In this document: positions 1-5,092 of the stretch, piece after piece
Layout: every line of letters begins with the position of its first letter
Position numbering within the stretch: position 1 is the stretch's first letter
NCBI GenBank assembly: GCA_001805085.1
Contig: MHEA01000035.1
Location: 5,472-11,377, forward strand
Length of the DNA stretch: 5,906 nucleotides
Origin: Nitrospirae bacterium GWC2_57_9
Lineage (GTDB): Bacteria; Nitrospirota; UBA9217
Reading direction: 5' to 3'
The notes under the pieces: generated by a model
Databases searched by the model: none
What the model saw: the letters and a program-made list of their open reading frames with translations, nothing else
What the model was told of the DNA's origin: nothing
Program-made: the position numbers and the translations under genes

Positions 1-1518
1 GTCCACCTCGGTGATAACGATCTCCTTGTTGATGGCGCTCTCCACCCGCCAGGCAAGCACGTACTCCAGGCCGCTTTCGCCCCGCCGGATGCGCTTCGAG
101 CCGATCTCCTCCCGGATCTTTCCCTTCTGGTCGATAACGCCGTTCAAATACATTTCCGCCAGCGCATCGATCATGCCGGACCCGCAGATCCCGATGGGCT
201 TCACGTCGCCGATGACCCGGTAGTTCACCTCGTAGGTCCTGGGATCGATCTCCACTTCCTCGATCGCGCCTTCCATCGCCCGCATGCCGAACTTGATTCC
301 GCTTCCCTCGAAGGCCGGGCCCGCGGAACACGCAGCCGTCACGAGCCAATCCTGGTTCCCGAGCACGATCTCGCCGTTGGTGCCGATGTCGATGAAGAGC
401 GAGACGCCCTCCTGCTTATGGATCTGGGATACGAGCACGCCCGCCGTGATATCTCCGCCCACGTAGCTGGCCACGTTCGGCACCGAGTAAATGATGGCCT
501 GGGGGTCGATGGCGAGGCCCACGCTTTTGCCCCGGATGAGCGGAAAGGCCGCGGCTGCCGGTATGTAGGGCTCCTCGCGGATGAACGCGGGGTCGATGCC
601 GTAGAAAAGGTGTTCCATGGTGGTGTTCCCGGCCACCACGATGTAATCGATCATGGACGGAGTAACGTGGTTCTTGTCCGCCAGCTCCCGCAGCAGGGTG
701 CTGATATTCTCGACGGCCAGCCCCTGGAGTTCCTTCAGCCCGTTCCGTTCGGTTGCATACACGATGCGGGTGATCACATCGTCGCCGCACTTGACCTGGC
801 TGTTGTACGTCGAGGCCGTGCCGACCACATGGCCGTTGGTCATGTCCACCAGGTACACCACGATAGTAGTCGTGCCGATGTCCACTGCCGCGCCGTAGCG
901 CTGCTTCGTGGTATTTCCCGGGAAAAGGTCGAGCACCTCAAGCACTTCGCCCACGCTGAAGACCGATGCCGTCACTTTCCATTTGCCTTCTCTCAGCACA
1001 TGGGGGAGCCTGGAGAGCATCATGTAGTTCACATGGAGGTTCGAGGCGCTGAAGCCTGCGCCATCCAGTGCTCGCCTCAGCCGTTCGAGGTCCGAGATAT
1101 TATCGTCTATGGTGGGAGGATCGATCTCAAGGTAGATGCGAACGATGCGGGACTCGAGGCAGCCGCCCGCCTGTTTCATCAGCTTCAGGAGTTCCTCGGT
1201 CTTGGCGCCGGTCGCGATCTTGTGCTTCGCCTGCATGCGCGATTCCGGCGGGATCTCGACGACCAGATCGCTTTTGACGCGCGATACACAGGCAAGGGTA
1301 TAGCCGCGTTCTGCTTCCTCGGCGGACAGGAAGGAGCGGGATTTGCCGCTCTCGATCTTCCCTTCCTTGACCACGACCTTGCATTTTCCGCAGTTGCCCT
1401 TGCCCCCGCAGGAGGACAGGACGTAGACGCCCGCCGCTTTTACGGCCCTGAAGAGATTCGTATTGTCGTCCACTTCGACGGTGACATTGTCCGGTTGAAA
1501 AGTGACTTTATGTTTCAT
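1..1518 (-). CDS. 2Fe-2S/ASKHA corrinoid activation protein (RACo/AcsV-like, DUF4445), C-terminus cut by window edge
   Basis: This family uses ATP hydrolysis and a low-potential 2Fe-2S centre to re-reduce corrinoid proteins that have been oxidised to the inactive Co(II) state. RACo, which acts on the acetyl-CoA pathway corrinoid Fe-S protein, is the type case; relatives serve methyltransferase or demethylase systems. Visible here: an N-terminal ferredoxin domain (residues 1-95) with ligands C37, C43, C46 and C77; a linker and middle domain (about 100-205); then an ASKHA domain with phosphate motifs DIGTTT (213-218) and DIGTNGE (377-383) and a CGSG loop (445-448). The 506 residues stay open to the edge; RACo has about 630, so roughly 100-130 are missing. 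No SD precedes the ATG, but a strong promoter ends 6 nt before it, suggesting a leaderless mRNA. No corrinoid protein or methyltransferase gene lies in view, so the partner is unknown. Confidence 0.9.
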   Translation of the reverse strand, partial: MKHKVTFQPDNVTVEVDDNTNLFRAVKAAGVYVLSSCGGKGNCGKCKVVVKEGKIESGKSRSFLSAEEAERGYTLACVSRVKSDLVVEIPPESRMQAKHKIATGAKTEELLKLMKQAGGCLESRIVRIYLEIDPPTIDDNISDLERLRRALDGAGFSASNLHVNYMMLSRLPHVLREGKWKVTASVFSVGEVLEVLDLFPGNTTKQRYGAAVDIGTTTIVVYLVDMTNGHVVGTASTYNSQVKCGDDVITRIVYATERNGLKELQGLAVENISTLLRELADKNHVTPSMIDYIVVAGNTTMEHLFYGIDPAFIREEPYIPAAAAFPLIRGKSVGLAIDPQAIIYSVPNVASYVGGDITAGVLVSQIHKQEGVSLFIDIGTNGEIVLGNQDWLVTAACSAGPAFEGSGIKFGMRAMEGAIEEVEIDPRTYEVNYRVIGDVKPIGICGSGMIDALAEMYLNGVIDQKGKIREEIGSKRIRRGESGLEYVLAWRVESAINKEIVITEVD

Positions 1519-1524
1519 CCGCGC

Positions 1525-1553
1525 AATATAGCAGGGAGCGGAATAGCGGTCAA
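1525..1553 (-). promoter_or_regulatory. Sigma-70-type promoter abutting the corrinoid activator start codon
   Basis: Read on the minus strand, TTGACC (1548-1553), a 17-nt spacer and TATATT (1525-1530) make a near-consensus promoter, with 5 of 6 matches in each hexamer. Only six bases separate the -10 box from the ATG at 1518, so the expected transcription start is the A of the ATG. That would give a leaderless message, in keeping with the absent Shine-Dalgarno sequence. Assignment is by pattern only. Confidence 0.6.
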
Positions 1554-1570
1554 GTGGATTTCGAGGAAGC

Positions 1571-1602
1571 AATTAGGAATGAGGAATGACGAATTAGGAA
1601 TG
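1571..1602. repeat. Short direct repeat AATTAGGAATG, two copies
   Basis: The 11-mer AATTAGGAATG occurs at 1571-1581 and 1592-1602, with a related GAGGAATGAC between them, giving a period of 21 bases. It sits in the 256-bp spacer between the corrinoid activator promoter and the 3' end of the first NlpC/P60 gene. The function is unknown. The A/G-rich mini-repeat looks like non-coding spacer repeat rather than an operator, because it has no dyad symmetry. Confidence 0.6.
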
Positions 1603-1625
1603 CAGAATTTGTTTAAATGCTACTC

Positions 1626-1652
1626 TTCGTGGCTTCGTGGCGACCTGTGAGG
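1626..1652. repeat. TTCGTGGC mini-repeat
   Basis: TTCGTGGC is repeated head to tail at 1626-1641, followed by GACCTGTGAGG. It belongs to the same style of tandem 8-10-mer spacer repeat as the TTTGCG and TTCGTGG elements elsewhere in the window. It is non-coding and its function is unknown. Confidence 0.4.
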
Positions 1653-1671
1653 AATGCATTTAAGATTTTGC

Positions 1672-1714
1672 CTGATCTTTCTTTCGCGTCAATTCGCGGC
1701 TAAAAAGAGCTTGT
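1672..1714. repeat. Dispersed repeat, copy A (CTGATCTTT ... GGCTAAAA ... TTGT)
   Basis: This 43-base stretch matches 2620-2662 at 36 of 43 positions without gaps. Each copy lies about 60-100 bp downstream of the stop codon of one of the two NlpC/P60 paralogues, in the same orientation. It may therefore be part of a duplicated segment, or a repeat that prefers such 3' flanks. Most differences are C/T or A/G transitions. Confidence 0.75.
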
Positions 1715-1774
1715 ACCGTTGGCATTTTTAAGGGGGAGTTTCGAGGAATAAGGAACAGCACTCATTCCCGTTCG

Positions 1775-2239
1775 TCAGAACCGCCGTGCGTCGAGGAAAC
1801 GTTCTTTCCAGTAGGGGTCGAGGAGGCTGTCCACGCGGACGGCCTTGCGGGCGGCTGCGGCATGGATGAAGCGGTTCTTGCCGGCATAGATGCCGACATG
1901 GGAATATTTTCTTCCGTTTTCGTCGAAGAAGACCAGGTCGCCCTTGCGGAGGTCCCGGCTGGGCACTACGCGGGACATCTGCTTCAGGTCGGTGGTGCAG
2001 TGAGGGAGGTCGATGCCTGCTCTCAAATAGCTGTACCGCACCAGACCGCTGCAATCAAAGACCTGAGGACCCTCGCCGGTGAAACGGTAGGGCCTGCCCA
2101 GAGTGCCCCAGGCCGCGATCAGCGCCCTTTCACCCGGACTGCGCAGGTGCCGGCCGCGATCCTCCGGTTGTTCAGGGGCAGCGGACGTGCAGGATATGAG
2201 GAAGAAACAGAGGATGAAGGCCGCCCGTTGTGTGTTCAT
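1775..2239 (-). CDS. NlpC/P60 family lipoprotein, putative cell-wall endopeptidase (copy 1)
   Basis: NlpC/P60 (C40) enzymes are cysteine peptidases that usually cut the peptide stem of peptidoglycan. This 154-residue protein has a short signal peptide ending in the lipobox LISC with lipidation cysteine C17. A single catalytic domain follows: nucleophile C63 in DCSGL, H114 in SHVGI and H126 in FIHA form the expected triad, and RKGDLVFF (98-105) is the typical strand before the first histidine. It carries no separate SH3 or LysM wall-binding domain. The ATG is supported by AGGAG (2246-2250) with a 6-nt spacer and by an upstream promoter. About 68 of residues 48-154 (107 positions) are identical to the second copy at 2712-3176. 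It probably acts at the outer membrane or in the periplasm. Catalytic activity is inferred from the intact triad. Confidence 0.93.
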   Translation of the reverse strand: MNTQRAAFILCFFLISCTSAAPEQPEDRGRHLRSPGERALIAAWGTLGRPYRFTGEGPQVFDCSGLVRYSYLRAGIDLPHCTTDLKQMSRVVPSRDLRKGDLVFFDENGRKYSHVGIYAGKNRFIHAAAARKAVRVDSLLDPYWKERFLDARRF

Positions 2240-2245
2240 GCTTCT

Positions 2246-2250
2246 CTCCT
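2246..2250 (-). promoter_or_regulatory. Ribosome binding site AGGAG of NlpC/P60 copy 1
   Basis: AGGAG stands six bases before the ATG at 2239 and fixes that start. The paralogous gene at 2712-3176 has no equivalent site. Confidence 0.8.
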
Positions 2251-2266
2251 GTGGGTCGCGGGCCCT

Positions 2267-2295
2267 ACTTTAATAAAATCCCCGGTCTCTGTCAA
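2267..2295 (-). promoter_or_regulatory. Promoter of NlpC/P60 copy 1
   Basis: On the minus strand, TTGACA (2290-2295), a 17-nt spacer and TAAAGT (2267-2272) precede the gene. The -10 box is followed by A then GGGCC and a short leader containing the SD. The layout matches the promoter of the second copy, including GGGCC one base after the -10. Confidence 0.6.
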
Positions 2296-2414
2296 TGATT
2301 GAAATCGATAAAAAGAGCAACCAAGTGGTATTCTTTTTTCTCAACCTTTTATCGTAACGGAGTCAAGATTCCCACAGAGAAGACGGGGGGCACGGCATTA
2401 GAACCAGGGAATTT

Positions 2415-2440
2415 CACCTTAGAGAACACGGAGGAAAAGC
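2415..2440. repeat. AGAACACGGAGGAAAA-type spacer repeat
   Basis: CACCTTAGAGAACACGGAGG followed by AAAAGC resembles, read in reverse, the same class of tandem decamer spacer repeats as the neighbouring TTTGCG elements. Only one copy is present in this window, so the assignment rests on style and position directly beside the next repeat. Confidence 0.35.
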
Positions 2441-2451
2441 AGGATAAAATC

Positions 2452-2488
2452 GGTCTCTCGCAGAGGCGCGGAGCTCGCGGAGAAAAGC
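2452..2488 (-). repeat. TTTGCG-family repeat, inverted copy
   Basis: The reverse complement of this 37-base segment matches 3285-3321 at 27 of 37 positions without gaps. It ends with the same GAGA/GAGACC motif and contains three GCG units spaced about 9-10 bases apart. It is non-coding. Confidence 0.6.
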
Positions 2489-2581
2489 AAAGCCACCGCT
2501 CCCTGGACTCTGCGAGATATCGTGGACCGAGAATCAGGATTTCTCGCCCTGCTCGAAAGGACAAGGTGGCGGCGCTGCTTG

Positions 2582-2604
2582 CCTTTCTTTGCGGCTTTGC
2601 GCGA
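2582..2604 (+). repeat. TTTGCG-family repeat, short copy
   Basis: CCTTTCTTTGCGGCTTTGCG followed by CGA repeats the CTTTGCG unit seen at 3291-3316, in the same orientation. It lies 15 bp before copy B of the 43-base repeat. Confidence 0.5.
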
Positions 2605-2619
2605 TAATTCTTTTTCGTC

Positions 2620-2662
2620 TGATCTTTTATTCGTGTCGATTCGTGGCTAAAACGATCTTGTC
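2620..2662. repeat. Dispersed repeat, copy B
   Basis: This is the partner of 1672-1714, with 36 of 43 bases identical and no gaps. It lies downstream of the second NlpC/P60 gene just as copy A lies downstream of the first. Confidence 0.75.
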
Positions 2663-2711
2663 TTGTCCTTGGAAATTGCGAGGAGGGGGGCGCTTCGAGG
2701 ATCAGAGGTCA

Positions 2712-3176
2712 CTACAATCGTCGTGCTCCGAGAAAATGCTCTTTCCAGTAGGGACTGTTCAGGCTGTCCGCTCTCACTGATTTTCCGCTGCTCGGCGCAT
2801 GCACGAACCGGTCGCCGCCCAGGGATATGCCGACATGGGAGTACTTTTTCCCCAGCTGGTTGAAGAAAACGAGGTCGCCCTTGCGGATATCGCCGGACCT
2901 CACCGGGTGGGACCGCTCCCTGAGCGCTCTTGTGCCGTGAGGCAGGTCCATGCCGCCGGCGAGGTAGCTGTATCGAACGAGGCCGCTGCAATCGAAGCCC
3001 GAGGGAGTTTCTCCCTTGAACTTGTAGGGCCTGCCGATCATGCTCTCGGCCGTGGCCGCGGCCTTGTCCGCGGCGGCAGCCGAATACCCCTGGCTGTGCC
3101 GGAGCGGTTGGGCCGAGGCGCAACCGAAGGAGATCACGGCAAGGAAGGAAAGCAGAATTACGGGAAAGAACTTCAC
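2712..3176 (-). CDS. NlpC/P60 family putative cell-wall endopeptidase (copy 2)
   Basis: This is a tandem paralogue of the gene at 1775-2239 and a likely peptidoglycan endopeptidase exported to the periplasm or outer membrane. With the GTG start at 3176 it is 154 residues long, the same as copy 1. The triad C63 (DCSGL), H114 (SHVGI) and H126 (FVHA) then falls at identical positions. The signal peptide ends SFGC (C19), which fits a loose lipobox; an ASA|Q signal peptidase I site follows at once, so lipidation is less certain than in copy 1. The frame is open upstream to a TTG at 3272, but those 32 residues precede the hydrophobic signal, lack counterparts in copy 1 and cover a promoter. No SD precedes the GTG; the -10 box ends 6 nt before it. 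The coding sequence ends in TAG directly followed by TGA. Confidence 0.92.
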   Translation of the reverse strand: MKFFPVILLSFLAVISFGCASAQPLRHSQGYSAAAADKAAATAESMIGRPYKFKGETPSGFDCSGLVRYSYLAGGMDLPHGTRALRERSHPVRSGDIRKGDLVFFNQLGKKYSHVGISLGGDRFVHAPSSGKSVRADSLNSPYWKEHFLGARRL

Positions 3177-3182
3177 GGCCCA

Positions 3183-3211
3183 ATAGTAATCAATTATCCT
3201 GTTCCTGTCAA
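3183..3211 (-). promoter_or_regulatory. Promoter abutting the GTG start of NlpC/P60 copy 2
   Basis: TTGACA (3206-3211), a 17-nt spacer and TACTAT (3183-3188) on the minus strand form a good sigma-70-type promoter. After the -10 come one base and GGGCC, exactly as in copy 1, but here the next base is the G of the GTG start. The expected start of transcription coincides with the start codon. Confidence 0.6.
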
Positions 3212-3489
3212 TGGGGCCAGGGAGCAACCTCAAAGAAGAACCGATTTCGCGTAAAGCCGACGGCCTTTTCAAGCTTCCGTTGTTGTTTTTCTTTGCGCGC
3301 TTTGCGGCCTTGCGCGAGACCGCAGTTGCTTTTCAACTTTATTACAGCAATTTCACTCTGAAGGGGATATGAGAAAAGGTCGTGATACCGGGAGCGGATT
3401 CAGTATAGATCAGGTTCGGAGTCATGAGTTCGGGGTCCGGAGGTCAGACGGGGAAGGATAGAAAGGACGATCCGGCGTTTCGAGAGCTG
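3212..3489. other. Gene-free spacer, otherwise featureless apart from one repeat
   Basis: Between the promoter of NlpC/P60 copy 2 and the 3' end of the membrane protein gene I see one TTTGCG-family repeat (3285-3321). Beyond it, 3322-3489 holds no gene, terminator or clear inverted repeat. Confidence 0.5.
3285..3321 (+). repeat. TTTGCG-family repeat, full copy
   Basis: CTTTGCGCGCTTTGCGGCC and TTGCGCGAGACC run together as three imperfect units of about 9-10 bases. The segment matches the reverse complement of 2452-2488 at 27 of 37 positions and shares the CTTTGCG unit with 2582-2604. It lies upstream of NlpC/P60 copy 2 and is non-coding. Confidence 0.6.
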
Positions 3490-4260
3490 CTATTTTTTCG
3501 GCTTCCGGACCGATTTCTTGATCGAGGCGCGCAAAGCGCGCTCCTGCTTCGCCCGCTGGGAGATGCCGCTCCAGAGCCCGTAGAGCAGCACCTGGAGAAT
3601 GAGCACCGACACGAAGCCGATCGGGATCCCGTATCCGAGAGACTTTGCCATTTCGTTGGCCGCCTCCTCGATCCTCCGGTACAGGATGAGCATGTTGGTC
3701 ATGGCGGTGATGAACGTGACGGCAGCGCCGGCGATCACCCCTTCCAGGATTGCTTTCCCCTGAGAGGTATAGCCGATCCAGAGACCCGTCCCGTAGCTGG
3801 TGATAAGCGACAGGAGCGCCAAGAGCGAGATGCCCTCGGGGCCTTCGAGCCAGGGATGGTCCCCGCGCAGGAACCGCCCCACAGTCTCCATGTTGAATGT
3901 ACCGTAGACCGCGGAGAAGCCCTGACCGGTCACGGACAGGAAGAGCGCAACCAGAACGATCTCGAGAGAGAACTTGATGCCGAAGCTGACGGCGACATCG
4001 GTGATGATCCTTCCGGTCGTGATGTTGCGGAAGAGCACCTTGGCACCGGTCTTCATCTCCTCTTTCGCCTGGGAGGGCGGAATCGGTTTTGCCTTGCCGG
4101 TCTTGCCTTGTTCTATGGCATTATAAATGATCGCGTAGAGGATGGGTATCAGGGGAAAGATGCGCGTGGTGTAGGATTCCAGGTCGAAGGTCTTGCTTAA
4201 GGAGACCAGGCCGATGGCGCCCGCGATCGCTATGGTAAAGCTGAGGAAGAGAGTACCCAT
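3490..4260 (-). CDS. Multi-pass membrane protein of unknown family
   Basis: I do not recognise this 256-residue protein. Hydrophobic stretches at about 3-22, 33-48, 92-111, 143-163, 171-194 and 210-231 suggest six membrane helices. A polar loop rich in K, E and P lies at 50-75, and a strongly basic tail (235-256, ending KKSVRKPKK) would be cytoplasmic. It has no cysteine, no signal-peptidase site, and no transporter, kinase or peptidase motif I can name. The ATG is chosen because no other start lies near the N-terminus and an extended -10 element ends 8 nt upstream; no SD is seen. It follows the cysteine-cluster gene on the same strand after 73 bp but has its own promoter, so co-transcription is not required. 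That it is a real gene is supported by a clean alternation of hydrophobic and polar segments over the whole frame. Confidence 0.8.
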   Translation of the reverse strand: MGTLFLSFTIAIAGAIGLVSLSKTFDLESYTTRIFPLIPILYAIIYNAIEQGKTGKAKPIPPSQAKEEMKTGAKVLFRNITTGRIITDVAVSFGIKFSLEIVLVALFLSVTGQGFSAVYGTFNMETVGRFLRGDHPWLEGPEGISLLALLSLITSYGTGLWIGYTSQGKAILEGVIAGAAVTFITAMTNMLILYRRIEEAANEMAKSLGYGIPIGFVSVLILQVLLYGLWSGISQRAKQERALRASIKKSVRKPKK

Positions 4261-4268
4261 AGGCCAGG

Positions 4269-4277
4269 ATTATATCA
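4269..4277 (-). promoter_or_regulatory. Extended -10 promoter of the membrane protein gene
   Basis: TGATATAAT on the minus strand is a perfect consensus -10 hexamer (4269-4274) with the TGn extension (4275-4277). No good -35 hexamer stands at 16-18 nt, as is usual for extended -10 promoters. Eight bases separate TATAAT from the ATG at 4260, so the message would have at most 1-2 leader bases. Confidence 0.6.
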
Positions 4278-4295
4278 TATATGGCTGTTTCAAAT

Positions 4296-4307
4296 CCATC
4301 ATGATGG
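4296..4307. promoter_or_regulatory. 12-bp perfect palindrome at the -35 region, possible operator or activator site
   Basis: CCATCATGATGG is its own reverse complement. It is centred about 40 bp upstream of the predicted start of the membrane protein transcript, where a -35 box would be expected but is absent. This fits a regulator binding site, but there is only one copy and the regulator is unknown. Confidence 0.35.
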
Positions 4308-4333
4308 TCGAGCAGGGGGCCGCCTGGGAAGGC

Positions 4334-4993
4334 TTATTTTGCCCTCTTGTCCGCGTGGGACGCGAGCTGGTTATAGAAGTCCTTGCCCAGGAAGGTCTCT
4401 ATGGTCTTTTTGAGGCTCTTGTACATGGGATCGCCCTTGGGTTTCTGCATACAGGGGATGTGGTCGAGATAGGGCGTGTCCTGGATAGAGAGGACCTGCT
4501 TGCCGTCCTCCGTCATATAGAAGGAGAGGGGGTATTGGACACAGTCGGCGAACTTGAACTCCTCCCAGACCAGGTCCTTGTCCAGAGCAAAGGTATGGAC
4601 CGCGCAGTATCGCATGCCTTCCTTGTTGGTATAGACCAGGGAGCAGGTCTTGTCGTGGATCAGGACGCAGCGGAAGTCTTGTCCGCCGAAAGCGCGCTTG
4701 ATGGCCTGGGCCTCGTCCTCGTGGATCTCGCACCCCTTTGGGCACTGTTTCTTGCAGTCGGCCAGGATTGTGCCGTTCTTTTTGAGCACGTCGCGGTTTT
4801 CGGGGCCGAGATAGGAGAGGATCTCGTCGAAGTGGGCCTCGACCTTCTTCACCTCCTGCTCGGGCACGATGCAGGCCCGGTAACAGCACTGGGACTTGCA
4901 GTCGTAGCCTTCCACGTCGCAAGTGTAGGGACGGGAGAAGATCTCCGGATTGACCAGGACGCCGCCGATCTCGATAAACTTCTTTACTGCCAT
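4334..4993 (-). CDS. Cysteine-cluster protein resembling DUF3109/YkgJ-type metal-chelating proteins
   Basis: This is a 219-residue soluble protein with 13 cysteines. An N-terminal group (C25, C32, C36-C37, C41) contains a QCC core, followed by C80/C84/C88, spaced CxxxCxxxC, then C109, C117, C130, C151 and C181. CDVEGYDC leading into SQCC, and a later C-x7-C region around an AVHTFAL segment, resemble families annotated as DUF3109 or zinc/iron-chelating cysteine clusters (YkgJ-like). Their function is not established, so metal or Fe-S binding is inference. The ATG at 4993 is chosen over one 19 codons upstream because AGGGGAGGG stands six bases before it. A promoter at 5093-5121 gives a leader of about 90 nt containing two NrdR-box-like sites. 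The membrane protein gene follows after 73 bp. No signal peptide is seen, so it is probably cytoplasmic. Confidence 0.85.
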   Translation of the reverse strand: MAVKKFIEIGGVLVNPEIFSRPYTCDVEGYDCKSQCCYRACIVPEQEVKKVEAHFDEILSYLGPENRDVLKKNGTILADCKKQCPKGCEIHEDEAQAIKRAFGGQDFRCVLIHDKTCSLVYTNKEGMRYCAVHTFALDKDLVWEEFKFADCVQYPLSFYMTEDGKQVLSIQDTPYLDHIPCMQKPKGDPMYKSLKKTIETFLGKDFYNQLASHADKRAK

Positions 4994-4999
4994 GCTGAA

Positions 5000-5008
5000 C
5001 CCTCCCCT
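5000..5008 (-). promoter_or_regulatory. Purine-rich ribosome binding site deciding the start of the cysteine-cluster gene
   Basis: AGGGGAGGG with a 6-nt spacer to the ATG at 4993 favours this start over the in-frame ATG at 5050. Confidence 0.7.
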
Positions 5009-5027
5009 GAAGCCATGCTCCATGCTT

Positions 5028-5066
5028 CCTATATCTAGTGCCCCGCCCATCTGCCTATATCTTGTG
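5028..5066. promoter_or_regulatory. Pair of NrdR-box-like sites in the cysteine-cluster gene leader
   Basis: CTATATCTAGTG (5029-5040) and CTATATCTTGTG (5055-5066) are direct repeats with a 26-bp period, 11 of 12 bases identical. Each matches 11 of 12 positions of the core of the published NrdR box consensus acaCwAtATaTwGtgt, including all its strongly conserved bases. Known NrdR boxes usually come in pairs about three helical turns (31-32 bp) apart, so this spacing is atypical, and no ribonucleotide reductase gene is in view. A binding site for some dimeric regulator is plausible; NrdR itself is a guess. Confidence 0.35.
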
Positions 5067-5070
5067 GTCC

Positions 5071-5080
5071 TGCCCGGGCA
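5071..5080. promoter_or_regulatory. 10-bp palindrome TGCCCGGGCA just downstream of the predicted start site
   Basis: This perfect palindrome lies about +7 to +16 relative to the predicted start of the cysteine-cluster transcript. It could be an operator; the small size makes chance possible. Confidence 0.25.
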
Positions 5081-5092
5081 AATCAGAGCCCA

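Larger units (their letters stand above)
2296..2711. other. Gene-free spacer filled with dispersed mini-repeats
   Basis: This 416-bp stretch between the promoter of NlpC/P60 copy 1 and the 3' end of copy 2 has no convincing coding region on either strand. It holds at least four recognisable repeat units, listed separately, in both orientations. No terminator hairpin with a T-tract is evident. Confidence 0.6.

Noticed and set aside
418..1650. 410-codon plus-strand open frame
   Set aside because: It is antisense to the corrinoid activator, whose ferredoxin and ASKHA motifs are unmistakable; the frame is a GC-rich shadow.
3177..3272. Upstream TTG start giving a 186-residue form of NlpC/P60 copy 2
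   Set aside because: The added residues precede the signal peptide, cover the promoter and have no counterpart in the equally long paralogue.
3527..3541. GCGCGC-AAA-GCGCGC hairpin near the end of the membrane protein gene
   Set aside because: It lies inside the coding sequence (Ala/Arg codons) with no T-tract after it, so it is not a terminator.
3424..4200. 258-codon plus-strand open frame
   Set aside because: It is antisense to the membrane protein gene; its composition is rich in D, R, G and H with no domain pattern, and it has no SD.
4193..5038. 281-codon plus-strand open frame
   Set aside because: It is antisense to the cysteine-cluster gene, which has a better start, an SD and clear cysteine motifs.
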